In this document: one piece after another, positions 1 to 7,345 of the stretch
Numbering within the stretch: the stretch's first letter is position 1
How the letters are laid out: each line of letters opens with the position of its first letter
From: Porticoccaceae bacterium UBA1989
GTDB lineage: Bacteria > Pseudomonadota > Gammaproteobacteria > Pseudomonadales > Porticoccaceae
Length of the DNA stretch: 18,440 bases
Assembly: GCA_002335945.1 (NCBI GenBank)
Contig: DDDD01000028.1
Span: 20,944-39,383, forward strand
Reading direction: 5' to 3'
Notes under the pieces: generated by a model
Told to the model about the DNA's origin: nothing
Databases searched by the model: none
Seen by the model: the letters and a program-made list of their open reading frames with translations, nothing else
Translations under genes and position numbers: made by a program

Positions 1-36
1 TGGGTTGACCATTAGGTTTGGGTTGACCCTTAGGTC
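1..36. repeat. Two-unit 18-bp imperfect tandem repeat
   Basis: Two adjacent 18-bp units (1-18 and 19-36) both begin tgggttgacc and differ at two positions (11 versus 29, and 18 versus 36). The array may extend left of the window. It lies downstream of the minus-strand HD-GYP gene and is one of several short arrays in the gaps of this window. Confidence 0.75.
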
Positions 37-43
37 TGAGAAC

Positions 44-71
44 CGCGTCATACCAGCGCAGGCTGGTATCT
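44..71. repeat. REP-like palindromic element
   Basis: The sequence gtcataccagc (47-57), a short spacer, then gctggtatc (62-70) forms an 8-bp perfect stem (50-57 with 62-69) and a 4-base loop. Its form matches the widespread gtcat-stem-loop-stem-atc class of REP-like elements of gammaproteobacteria, whose chance translation VIPAQAGI is present here (established knowledge of such elements). It lies directly after the stop codon of the minus-strand HD-GYP gene at 72-74. It could therefore also act as a transcript-end hairpin; no T-tract follows. Confidence 0.6.
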
Positions 72-1118
72 CTAAAACAGCGCTTCTGGATCCAAATCAT
101 AGGCATCCGGGGGCAAATTCTTGGCAATATCAACATTGCCTTCCTGCCCAGACAGAACCAACACCTTCTTGCGAGAGAGACGTTTCTTATTGGCATCAAG
201 AATAACTGTCAGCTCAGGTTTTCTGCCCATCCCCGGCCGAAAGTCACTCACCACAGCGACTTCGCCAGTAGTCAGCTCCACCAATGATCCCGGCGGGTAG
301 AGCCCAATAGCCTGGATAAAAGTATCGACCAATTCCTTTTGAAACAGAGTTTTGCGCCAGCCAGCCATTTTCATGATGGCCTCTGAATGGGGGATAGGTG
401 TGGCGTAATATCGGGGGCTGGTCATAGCGTCGTAACAGTCAACCACCGCGGCTATGCGAGCATACAGTGGGATGCCTTTACCCGCGAGCCCAGCAGGGTA
501 GCCGGTGCCATCAAAGCGCTCGTGATGGTATTGAATAGCATTAATCACTTCGGTGGGGAGCTGGGACTCTTTAATGGCACTCAATCCGAGCTCTATATGG
601 GTCTGAGTCTCTTGATGTTCTTTATCTGTGAGGCCGCCAGTCTTGCGCAGCAGGCCATCGGGAAGCAGTAATTTGCCCACATCCATGAGCAGGCCAGCGA
701 GTCCCAAATGAAACATTTCGTCTCGCCCCAGACCCAGCTGACGGCCCATTACCACGCAGAGTATTGAGCAGGAGATGCAGTGGCGATGGCCATAGCTGCT
801 CTTACTCTTGAGGCGTGCCAGCCAGACCCCGGCGGCAGGGTTGCGAATAATACTTTCAACCAGCGCTTCGAGTAAGGGAGTAACCCTGTCAATTCGGGGT
901 ATTCCGCCCGCTTTAATGGTTTTCCCGATGCGATTAAATTCCTGCTGAATACTGTAGTAGGCAAGAGTTGCCACTCGTAATTCAGAGGATAGATCGGTAC
1001 TGATGCTGTAATCAGTGATCGCTTTTGTGGCCAGTTCACTGGCTAGAGACTGACGTGTATTGCCTGTCTGAGAAATTTTATGGTCGGAAAGGGTCTGATT
1101 CATCTGAGTTCTAAACAT
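72..1118 (-). CDS. HD-GYP domain protein without DUF3391 (cyclic-di-GMP phosphodiesterase or receptor)
   Basis: This 348-residue cytoplasmic protein has an HD-GYP domain over roughly residues 90-260. HD-GYP proteins hydrolyse cyclic-di-GMP using metal-bound His and Asp residues. Visible motifs are His113, Met145-Asp146-x-Gly148-Lys149 where HD-x-GK is usual, His174, His198-His199-Glu200, Asp203-Gly204, Gly206-Tyr207-Pro208 and Asp227. The His of the HD pair is therefore Met. A C-terminal region (about 272-348) ending in LDPEALF matches that of the HD-GYP paralogue at 2581-3834, so the two are duplicates. This copy lacks the paralogue's first ~85 residues (DUF3391). I kept the first ATG at 1118; neither it nor Met6 has a good ribosome binding site. 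It is the last gene of a three-gene minus-strand cluster. Catalytic activity is uncertain because of the missing ligand. Confidence 0.88.
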   Translation of the reverse strand: MFRTQMNQTLSDHKISQTGNTRQSLASELATKAITDYSISTDLSSELRVATLAYYSIQQEFNRIGKTIKAGGIPRIDRVTPLLEALVESIIRNPAAGVWLARLKSKSSYGHRHCISCSILCVVMGRQLGLGRDEMFHLGLAGLLMDVGKLLLPDGLLRKTGGLTDKEHQETQTHIELGLSAIKESQLPTEVINAIQYHHERFDGTGYPAGLAGKGIPLYARIAAVVDCYDAMTSPRYYATPIPHSEAIMKMAGWRKTLFQKELVDTFIQAIGLYPPGSLVELTTGEVAVVSDFRPGMGRKPELTVILDANKKRLSRKKVLVLSGQEGNVDIAKNLPPDAYDLDPEALF

Positions 1119-1183
1119 CCAGTTGTTTAAAGTACAAAATCCATTACCAAAAAGAATAGCAGAAAATGGCTACTGAGATTCAA

Positions 1184-1264
1184 TTAATGGGTCACAGTGC
1201 TTAATGCCTTGTGCCCTTAATGGCTGAGGCTATTAATCGCTCAGGCTGTCAATCGCTCAGGCTG
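1184..1264. repeat. Tandem array of 16-17-bp units overlapping the end of the EAL gene
   Basis: Units begin at 1184, 1201, 1217, 1233 and 1249, marked by ttaat (tcaat in the last). The three units at 1217-1264 are clearly related: 1233-1248 reads ttaatcgctcaggctg and 1249-1264 differs from it at one base. The two at 1184-1216 are decayed. The last unit holds the TGA stop and the final codons (Ser-Leu-Ser-Asp) of the GGDEF-EAL gene, so the non-coding units look like copies of that gene's 3' end. The rest of the 130-bp gap (1119-1183) shows nothing recognisable. Confidence 0.8.
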
Positions 1265-2553
1265 TTTTCAAAATAGTCTTCTCGTCGGTAGTCTGTAAGC
1301 CACTGCATAAAGGTAGTTTGGGGCAGTGCCTTGCTAATGTGGTAGCCCTGGGCAAAGCTGCAGCCCAGTTCACAGAGAATGTTGAGTACCTGCGGATTCT
1401 CAACGCCTTCAGCAACAGTCAGCAGGTTAAAGCGCAGCCCCCATTCAATGATCAACTTCACAATCTCCATATCAACAGCGCTGTCGAGCATGTTTAAGAC
1501 GAAGGATTTGTCGATTTTGAGTTCACTGGCAGGAATATATTTAAAGTACTCCAGTGACGAGTAGCCGGTGCCAAAGTCATCAATGGATATCTTTACTCCC
1601 AGTTCTTTGATTTTACTCAACACCTGAAAACCCTGGGCCAAATCTTGCTGAATCGCCGACTCGGTGACCTCGATACAGAGCACGGAGGGATCACCGCCCC
1701 ATAGATTAAGGCTCGACTCTATTAATGGAAATAGATCAGGCTGTTTAAGGCAGCTGGCAGAGATGTTAATGGCCACGGTAATAGGTCCTTTGGTCTTAGG
1801 CCAGCTTGCGGATTCTCGCAATGCGGTATTAATAGTCCAGCGAAACAGATCAGACATGCGCCCAGAGCGCTCGATAATGGCGATAAGCTGTTCTGAATTT
1901 ATATTCTGGTCATGGGCCTGATCCCAGCGAATAAGGCCCTCGGCGGCCATAGGTACCTGTGTTGCAAGACACAGCTTAGGTTGATAGAAAAGGTTAAAGG
2001 CATTGCTTTCAAGGGCCTCGTCAATGTCCTGTTCTAGGGCCACCAGGATAGGGGCCTGATCATAACTGGAGGCCTGACTAATATGGTAGTCCTCGCCGCT
2101 TTGCTTGGCTTTTTTGGCAGCAGACTCAGCCTCTAGCAATAGTCTTTCAGCTGATAATGAGTTGCTATTGGAGGCGGTAAAGCCTATCGAGCCCCTGATC
2201 TGGATATTGAGCTTTTCTCGCTGAAAGGGCTCTGCCATGAGCGCATTAATCTTCTTGGCTAACAGCGGCAACAGCTGGATATCCAGTAGGGGAGAGATCA
2301 GCAGTGCAAATTTATCGCCGTCAATGCGGCCACAAAATGAGGGCTGCTTGGTGAGGCTACTGAGCCGCTGATAGAGCTCCGCAAGAATTGTGTCTCCCAC
2401 AAGATGCCCATAGAGTTGGTTGATCTGCTGGAACTGCTTAAGGTCAATAACCGCCACAATGCTGAGTTGCTTGCTGGGGTCGGCAATCGTCATCTGCTCG
2501 ACGATGGTGGATAGAATCGTCGAGCGGTCAACGCTAGGTGGTTGCTTTTCCAT
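1249..2553 (-). CDS. GGDEF-EAL protein with degenerate GGDEF; probable cyclic-di-GMP phosphodiesterase
   Basis: This 434-residue protein has a GGDEF domain (about 28-160) followed by an EAL domain (about 172-420), and no membrane segment or sensor domain. The GGDEF signature reads Asp78-Gly79-Asp80-Lys81-Phe82, so diguanylate cyclase activity is unlikely. The EAL motif reads Glu205-Gly206-Leu207 followed by IRW, keeping the metal-binding Glu. Other EAL residues are present: Asn263, Glu295, the DDFGTGYSSL loop from Asp325, Lys346, Glu382 and Gln402. Hydrolysis of cyclic-di-GMP to pGpG is therefore plausible. The ATG at 2553 overlaps a TAA in a TAATG arrangement and has no clear ribosome binding site, which suggests coupled translation with the HD-GYP gene upstream. 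The 3' end is duplicated in the 16-bp array that follows. Confidence 0.9.
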   Translation of the reverse strand: MEKQPPSVDRSTILSTIVEQMTIADPSKQLSIVAVIDLKQFQQINQLYGHLVGDTILAELYQRLSSLTKQPSFCGRIDGDKFALLISPLLDIQLLPLLAKKINALMAEPFQREKLNIQIRGSIGFTASNSNSLSAERLLLEAESAAKKAKQSGEDYHISQASSYDQAPILVALEQDIDEALESNAFNLFYQPKLCLATQVPMAAEGLIRWDQAHDQNINSEQLIAIIERSGRMSDLFRWTINTALRESASWPKTKGPITVAINISASCLKQPDLFPLIESSLNLWGGDPSVLCIEVTESAIQQDLAQGFQVLSKIKELGVKISIDDFGTGYSSLEYFKYIPASELKIDKSFVLNMLDSAVDMEIVKLIIEWGLRFNLLTVAEGVENPQVLNILCELGCSFAQGYHISKALPQTTFMQWLTDYRREDYFENSLSD

Positions 2554-2583
2554 TAAAGAGTTGCCATTAAGGATTCACCATTA
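2551..2583 (-). promoter_or_regulatory. Chain of three TAATG stop/start overlaps with two mini-ORFs
   Basis: Read on the minus strand, the HD-GYP stop (2583-2581) is part of TAATG. Its ATG opens Met-Val-Asn-Pro-stop (2581-2567), which ends in a second TAATG. That ATG opens Met-Ala-Thr-Leu-stop (2567-2553), whose stop overlaps the ATG of the GGDEF-EAL gene. The three ATGs are 14 bases apart in a degenerate 14-bp repeat that begins with (C/T)TAATGG. No ribosome binding site is visible before the last ATG. Stop-reinitiation coupling is the inferred role; the overlaps themselves are seen directly. Confidence 0.6.
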
Positions 2584-3834
2584 GATATAGAGCGCTTCTG
2601 GGTCTAACCCATAGGCCCCAGCTTCCAGTGTTCGCGCTATGTCTATGTTTCTATTATCTGCGCCAATGTGGGTAGAAAGGTCCATCTCCACAAAGTCTTC
2701 AAGCTGGTTTTTGTGCCGGTCCAGTATCACCAATACATGGGGCCGCAAGCGTTTACCGGCGTTTTCTTTAATAACAATCCCCACCTCGCCAGAGGTTAGC
2801 TCAACTAATGTGCCCGTGGGGTAGACACCCACAGACTGGATAAAAGCCTCAATAAGCTCTGGCTGAAAGTCATAGCCCCGCCATTCGTACATTTTCTTTA
2901 AGGCCGTGGCATGGGGAATGGGGTGGGCATAGACACGCTGGCTGGTAATGGCGTCGTAGCAGTCAGCGATAGCGGCTATGCGGGCGTAGAGTGGTATCTG
3001 CGTGCCCTGGAGGGCATGAGGGTAACCATTGCCATTAAAGCGCTCATGGTGATAGGCAATCATGTCGATCACTGGCTTGGCAATGGTGCGGGATGATTCA
3101 CTGGCCATCTTTAGGCTGAGATCCACATGCTTTTTTATCAGCGAGAACTCTCGCTCAGTCAGCTGGTCTTTTTTGTTGAGTATCTGCCCGGGGATTTTTA
3201 GCTTGCCAATATCTAATAGCATGCCGCCTGTTGAGAGCAGTGCCAGTTCCTTTTTGGGTAGTCCGATTTGGCGACCAATAACGGCACACCAGATAGCGAC
3301 AGCCAGACAGTGTCGGTACGTATAGGAGTCTTGGGACTTAAGCTTGGCCAGCCAGATGCTGGCACCCGGGTTGCGAATAACACTGTCCACCAGGGGATTG
3401 ACGACTTCACTGAGATTGGCGATGTTTAATGACTTACCCGCATTGATGCGGCTTGCCATGCCATCAAATTCTTCACGAATATTCTGATAGGCGCGGTTGG
3501 CGATTTTAATCTCGCTGGTTACTGCAACCTGTTCTGAATACTTGGTGATACGGCGGGTGGCTAACTCTTTGTCAAAGGGGGTTTCTGCGACGCCAAGCTT
3601 GCGGTCGTGGCCAATTTTGTGGGCCACCGCAACCTCAAAGTTGGCAATGCTTTTGTTGTAGTCGATATACACATAGTCGCAGTAGAGAGCGAGCTTTTGT
3701 ACCTCAGAGGTATTGCGGACCATAAACCCTTGCAGATAAAAGGGGGTTTCCAGCCAGGGACGATCCAGACCAGATACATACATACCGGGTTCGACCTGAT
3801 GAACATATACTTTTGTTGTCTTTACCTGTGGCAA
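2581..3834 (-). CDS. DUF3391-HD-GYP protein (cyclic-di-GMP phosphodiesterase or receptor)
   Basis: This 417-residue cytoplasmic protein has an N-terminal DUF3391-like region (about 5-130, with VHQVEPGMYVSGLDRPWLETPF near its start) and an HD-GYP domain (about 145-325). Motifs are His175, Leu207-Asp208-x-Gly210-Lys211 in place of HD-x-GK, His236, His262-His263-Glu264, Asn267-Gly268 (Asp-Gly is usual), Gly270-Tyr271-Pro272 and Asp291. The HD His is thus Leu, as it is Met in the paralogue at 72-1118. The start is TTG at 3834, with GGAG nine bases upstream. The next in-frame Met (18) would cut into the conserved DUF3391 start, so TTG is preferred. It heads the three-gene cyclic-di-GMP cluster. 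Whether it hydrolyses or only binds cyclic-di-GMP cannot be decided here. Confidence 0.88.
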   Translation of the reverse strand: MPQVKTTKVYVHQVEPGMYVSGLDRPWLETPFYLQGFMVRNTSEVQKLALYCDYVYIDYNKSIANFEVAVAHKIGHDRKLGVAETPFDKELATRRITKYSEQVAVTSEIKIANRAYQNIREEFDGMASRINAGKSLNIANLSEVVNPLVDSVIRNPGASIWLAKLKSQDSYTYRHCLAVAIWCAVIGRQIGLPKKELALLSTGGMLLDIGKLKIPGQILNKKDQLTEREFSLIKKHVDLSLKMASESSRTIAKPVIDMIAYHHERFNGNGYPHALQGTQIPLYARIAAIADCYDAITSQRVYAHPIPHATALKKMYEWRGYDFQPELIEAFIQSVGVYPTGTLVELTSGEVGIVIKENAGKRLRPHVLVILDRHKNQLEDFVEMDLSTHIGADNRNIDIARTLEAGAYGLDPEALYI

Positions 3835-3894
3835 TTGTCGTCTCTCCGTGACGTTGTTGCTGGTCCCTTGTTGCTGTTTCTTATTCCTTGACGC

Positions 3895-3954
3895 TTATTG
3901 CATGTCTATTTATTACATGACTACTTATTACATGACAATTTATTACTTGTGTAT
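3895..3954. repeat. Four-unit 15-bp tandem array upstream of the DUF3391-HD-GYP gene
   Basis: Units start at 3895, 3910, 3925 and 3940 with an exact 15-bp period. Each begins ttatt; the two central units read ttattacatgactac and ttattacatgacaat. On the minus strand the central units contain ATGTAATAA, a start codon directly followed by two stops. The array fills much of the 135-bp gap (3835-3969) between the antiporter stop and the HD-GYP start, where a promoter for the cyclic-di-GMP cluster could lie. I see no convincing -35/-10 pair. Confidence 0.8.
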
Positions 3955-3969
3955 AAGGATAGCTGGTAA

Positions 3970-5136
3970 CTAGTCCCGCCGCAGCTTTCCGCTTGTCGCG
4001 ATAGGGTTTGGAAAGTTGAACACTACTATATAGCTCGAAACCAAGAACGTGATAATCGCAGCGGCCTGTATTAAATGCGAAGCATTATTGCCAATTAGCT
4101 GGGTATTAAAGGCGACATAGGCGATTAGCAGAGAGAACTCGCTGTTCTGCCCCAGCCTAAAGCCAATATCCCATGACAGACTTTGGCTTTCACTTTGACC
4201 GCGCAACAGTGTCTGATAAACCGTGGGTTTTAGTGTCAGCATCAGAGCAGCGAGAATCAGCGCGGGAACGGCGATCTGTGGAATCAGTGAAAGATCGAAG
4301 CCGCCCCCTAGAGAGAAGAAAAACAGTATTAAAAAGAAGTCGCGGAGCGGCTTCAGATTGAGGGCGATATATTGTGATATTGGGCTGGTGGCAAGAGAGA
4401 TCCCGGCGATAAAGGCACCAATTTCTCGTGACAGACCGACGAATTCAGCAAGTTCCGCAACCCCTAGGCACCATCCAATAGCCAGTAAGAACACATATTC
4501 GCCAATCCGATCAAAGCGCGCAAACAGTGGCTGTAAAACATAGCGCACCATCAGCACGGCACCACCAATAATTAGCGGCAGGGCAACAATACTCTTGCCA
4601 AAAGTAATTAGGCTGTCGCCGCCATCAAGGCCGGATATCAGCATCAGCAATACAAAAATCGCCAGGAAATCCTGCATTAGCAGCATACCAATCATCAGTT
4701 CGCCGGAATGCTTGTGGTGCAACACCGTGGTGGGCAGAAGTTTGATGCCAATAATGGTGCTGGAAAACATCATTGAGGTGCCGATAATAATGCACTCAAG
4801 CAGGCTGTATTCGAAGAGGTAGGCGACACCAAACCCCACGGCGGCAAACAGCAATGAGCTAATTAATGTGATGTGGGTAACCTGGCGCAACACGCGGCCC
4901 AGTGCCTGAGGCTGCATATCCAGACCCAGTAAAAACAGTAGAAAGATAATACCGATACTGGCAATTTCGCTGATTAGATCAACGTCATTGACCCAGGCCA
5001 GACCATGGGGGCCCATAACCGCGCCCAGTAAAATATAGGCGACTAATAAGGGCTGTCGACCAAATAGCGCCAGAGAGGCAACCACGGCAGAGCCCGTAAA
5101 GATTAGAAAGAACAGCTGTATTAGATGGTGATCCAT
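3970..5136 (-). CDS. CPA2-family cation/proton antiporter (KefB/RosB-like membrane domain only)
   Basis: This 388-residue integral inner-membrane protein consists almost wholly of hydrophobic segments, about twelve to thirteen. It should exchange Na+ or K+ for protons, as known for monovalent cation:proton antiporter 2 proteins. Family marks are the GLDMQ segment after the third helix (about 71-75), LLMQDFLAI with Gln155-Asp156, GLSREIGAFIAGISLA in the middle, and a late FRLGQNSEFSLLIA segment. The C-terminal TrkA-N nucleotide-binding domain of KefB/KefC is absent; the protein ends soon after the last helix, so the gating found in KefC should not apply. The ATG at 5136 has an AAGG about nine bases upstream. 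It lies 72 bp after the DUF934 gene and 135 bp before the cyclic-di-GMP cluster, all on the minus strand. The transported ion cannot be told from sequence. Confidence 0.87.
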   Translation of the reverse strand: MDHHLIQLFFLIFTGSAVVASLALFGRQPLLVAYILLGAVMGPHGLAWVNDVDLISEIASIGIIFLLFLLGLDMQPQALGRVLRQVTHITLISSLLFAAVGFGVAYLFEYSLLECIIIGTSMMFSSTIIGIKLLPTTVLHHKHSGELMIGMLLMQDFLAIFVLLMLISGLDGGDSLITFGKSIVALPLIIGGAVLMVRYVLQPLFARFDRIGEYVFLLAIGWCLGVAELAEFVGLSREIGAFIAGISLATSPISQYIALNLKPLRDFFLILFFFSLGGGFDLSLIPQIAVPALILAALMLTLKPTVYQTLLRGQSESQSLSWDIGFRLGQNSEFSLLIAYVAFNTQLIGNNASHLIQAAAIITFLVSSYIVVFNFPNPIATSGKLRRD

Positions 5137-5160
5137 TCACTAACCTTATCAGATTTTTAA

Positions 5161-5179
5161 GCCTGTCCTTTAAACAGGC
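5161..5179 (-). terminator. Weak hairpin after the cysI-DUF934 pair
   Basis: In the 72-bp gap between the DUF934 gene and the antiporter gene, gcctgt (5161-5166) pairs with acaggc (5174-5179) around a 7-base loop. No T-run follows on the minus strand, so termination would be partial at best, and the antiporter may be read through from cysI. Confidence 0.25.
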
Positions 5180-5208
5180 GCTTTTAGAGCGGTTTCTTAG
5201 TTCTTCTT

Positions 5209-5697
5209 TTACGCTCTTCTTTTAAAAAGCGGTTCTGGCTGATCGACTGCAACCTGATAGGCATCGGAGAAATCTTGTAATGACTTGCTGGCTTCGACGA
5301 GGTCGATGTCTGCGTCAAAGACAAATCCATTAAAACCGCAGCGCTGCATAAGAAATAGCTGATCGCGAATAATCTGTCCCACAGCCCGTATTTCGCCTTG
5401 GTAGCCATAGCGTTCGCGCAGCAGGCGTGCAATAGAGAAACCGCGGCCATCCGCAAACTTAGGGAAATTAATCGCAATCAGGGGTAAACCTATAATCGAC
5501 TCGACAAACCCTTCAATCTCTTCATGGCTATCGATCCAGACGCCAACCGCGCCCACATGACTGGCCAATGTTTCTTGCTGTTCCTGCCACTGACTAACCG
5601 GCAGTAAGATATCACCCTGAGGCAATGTCTCGGTATCGGCACTGACTTGCTGCCAGCTATTATCGACAACGGCACCGTCTTTAAGATACTGGGGCAT
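5209..5697 (-). CDS. DUF934 family protein, partner of sulfite reductase
   Basis: This 162-residue soluble protein begins MPQYLKDGAVV and contains the block DGRGFSIARLLRERYGYQGEIRAVG near residues 87-111, typical of the DUF934 family. In pseudomonads and relatives this gene commonly follows cysI and is labelled a putative oxidoreductase or sulfite reductase accessory protein; its biochemical function is not established to my knowledge. The start codon (5697) lies inside the last codons of cysI with a 17-bp overlap. A strong AAGGAG lies seven bases before the ATG within cysI, so the two genes are expected to be co-transcribed and translated together. It has no Cys-rich cluster or membrane segment. 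Confidence 0.85.
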   Translation of the reverse strand: MPQYLKDGAVVDNSWQQVSADTETLPQGDILLPVSQWQEQQETLASHVGAVGVWIDSHEEIEGFVESIIGLPLIAINFPKFADGRGFSIARLLRERYGYQGEIRAVGQIIRDQLFLMQRCGFNGFVFDADIDLVEASKSLQDFSDAYQVAVDQPEPLFKRRA

Positions 5698-7345
5698 ACA
5701 CTCGCTCCTTGAATTTTTCCAAGCCGATACGCTGGTAGGTGGTTAAAAAGCTTTCCTGTTCAAGGCGGTTTTCAACATAGACGTCCAGTAGCTTTTCAAT
5801 GCTATCGACCACGTCGTCTCTCGATAAAGAGGGCCCCAATACCTTGCCGAGTGCTGCGTTTTTATTGGCGCTACCACCCAGCTGAACCTGATACCATTCC
5901 TCGCCTTTTTTATCGACGCCAAGAATACCAATATGGCCAACATGGTGATGACCGCAGGCGTTCATGCAGCCGGAGATGTTGAGCTCCAGGTCGCCCAGAT
6001 CATAGACATAGTCTAGATCATCAAATTTGCGTTGAATTGCCTCAGCGACGGGAATTGATTTGGCATTGGCCAGAGAGCAGTAATCACCACCGGGGCAGCA
6101 AATCATATCGTTGATAGTGCCGATATTGGGTGTGGCTAGGCCAGCAGCCTTGGCTTGCTGCCAGAGCTCAAAGAGCTTCGTTTTAATAACATCGGCCAGC
6201 ACAATATTTTGGTTGTGGGTGGTGCGAATTTCACCGAACGAAAATCGGTCGGCGAGATCGGCAATAATGTCGAGCTGCTTATCAGTAACATCACCTGGGG
6301 CGACCCCAGCTGGTTTTAGAGACAAAGTCACACAGGCGTAGCCGGTTTGCTTCTGCTCGGTAACATTGCGATCTAACCAGCGGGAGAAACCTTTGTGCTC
6401 TGCGGCTAGTGCCTGCACTTCGGTATCAACAGCGGCAATGTCGACAGTCTGATAGTCGGGCAGGCTAAAGAAGCCCTTAACTCTTTCTATTTCATGGCCA
6501 TTTAATGTGGCTGGACCATCTTTAATATGTAACCACTCTGCTTCAACGCGCTCGGCAAATACGGCTGGAGTCCAGGCTCGCACTAAAATCTTGATGCGTG
6601 CCTTGTACTTGTTATCGCGATTACCATAGCGGTTATACACACGCAGAATGGCATCTAAATAGGTGAGTAGATGTTCCTTGGGTAAAAATTCTCTAATCGA
6701 TGAGGCAATAACCGGGGTTCGGCCCAGGCCGCCACCGGCATAGATATGAAAGCCTGTTTCGCCCTGATCATTTTTAACTAGCTGGATACCAATATCGTGG
6801 AGCAGGAATGCGGCCCGATCTTCTTCAGAGCCACAGACGGCAATCTTAAATTTACGCGGTAAAAAGGCAAATTCCGGATGTATGGTCGACCATTGACGGA
6901 TAATTTCACACCAGGGGCGAGGATCTTCAATCTCATCGTTAGCCACGCCGGCAAACTGATCGGTAGTGGTGTTGCGAATACAGTTGCCACTAGTCTGAAT
7001 GGCGTGCATTTCGACAGTCGCCAGCTCGGCGAGAATATCTGGCACCTCTTCGAGTAGGGGCCAGTTCAATTGGATATTCTGTCTGGTGGTGAAGTGCACA
7101 TAGCCTTTGTCGAACTTACGACTGATATGGGCGATCTTGCGTACCTGATTACTCGACATTAGTCCGTAGGGCACGGCAATGCGTAACATAGGGGCCAGAC
7201 GCTGCACATAGAGGCCATTTTGAAGGCGCAGAGGCAAGAATTCCTCCTCGCTTATATCTCCGGCAAGAAAGCGTTTGGTTTGGTCGCGATACTGCTCGAC
7301 GCGCTCATCAACAAGTTTTTGATCGTACTGGTCGTATTGGTACAT
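5681..7345 (-). CDS. cysI: Sulfite reductase hemoprotein subunit (nitrite/sulfite reductase family)
   Basis: This 554-residue cytoplasmic enzyme should reduce sulfite to sulfide with six electrons in assimilatory sulfur metabolism, using coupled siroheme and a [4Fe-4S] cluster. The cluster ligands are visible as Cys417-x5-Cys423 (CPGGDYC) and Cys460-x3-Cys464 (CMNAC), followed by GHHHVGHIGILG. The substrate and siroheme side is marked by HFTTRQNIQLNW (about 84-95) and NCIRNTTTDQFAGV (about 121-134). Two ferredoxin-like half domains repeat across the protein. The length fits the shorter CysI of pseudomonads. The ATG at 7345 has only a weak ribosome binding site. The DUF934 gene overlaps its end. 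No cysJ, cysG or cysH lies in the window, so the electron donor is unknown. A nitrite reductase reading is less likely given the DUF934 partner. Confidence 0.9.
   Translation of the reverse strand: MYQYDQYDQKLVDERVEQYRDQTKRFLAGDISEEEFLPLRLQNGLYVQRLAPMLRIAVPYGLMSSNQVRKIAHISRKFDKGYVHFTTRQNIQLNWPLLEEVPDILAELATVEMHAIQTSGNCIRNTTTDQFAGVANDEIEDPRPWCEIIRQWSTIHPEFAFLPRKFKIAVCGSEEDRAAFLLHDIGIQLVKNDQGETGFHIYAGGGLGRTPVIASSIREFLPKEHLLTYLDAILRVYNRYGNRDNKYKARIKILVRAWTPAVFAERVEAEWLHIKDGPATLNGHEIERVKGFFSLPDYQTVDIAAVDTEVQALAAEHKGFSRWLDRNVTEQKQTGYACVTLSLKPAGVAPGDVTDKQLDIIADLADRFSFGEIRTTHNQNIVLADVIKTKLFELWQQAKAAGLATPNIGTINDMICCPGGDYCSLANAKSIPVAEAIQRKFDDLDYVYDLGDLELNISGCMNACGHHHVGHIGILGVDKKGEEWYQVQLGGSANKNAALGKVLGPSLSRDDVVDSIEKLLDVYVENRLEQESFLTTYQRIGLEKFKERVYAPVS

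Noticed and set aside
5..205. Plus-strand 66-residue open frame containing VIPAQAGI
   Set aside because: It is the known chance translation of a REP-like element and lies antisense to the HD-GYP gene end; no ribosome binding site.
5681..7345. Assimilatory nitrite reductase as the identity of the siroheme protein
   Set aside because: The DUF934 partner and length match the sulfite reductase type; no nitrate or nitrite genes are nearby.
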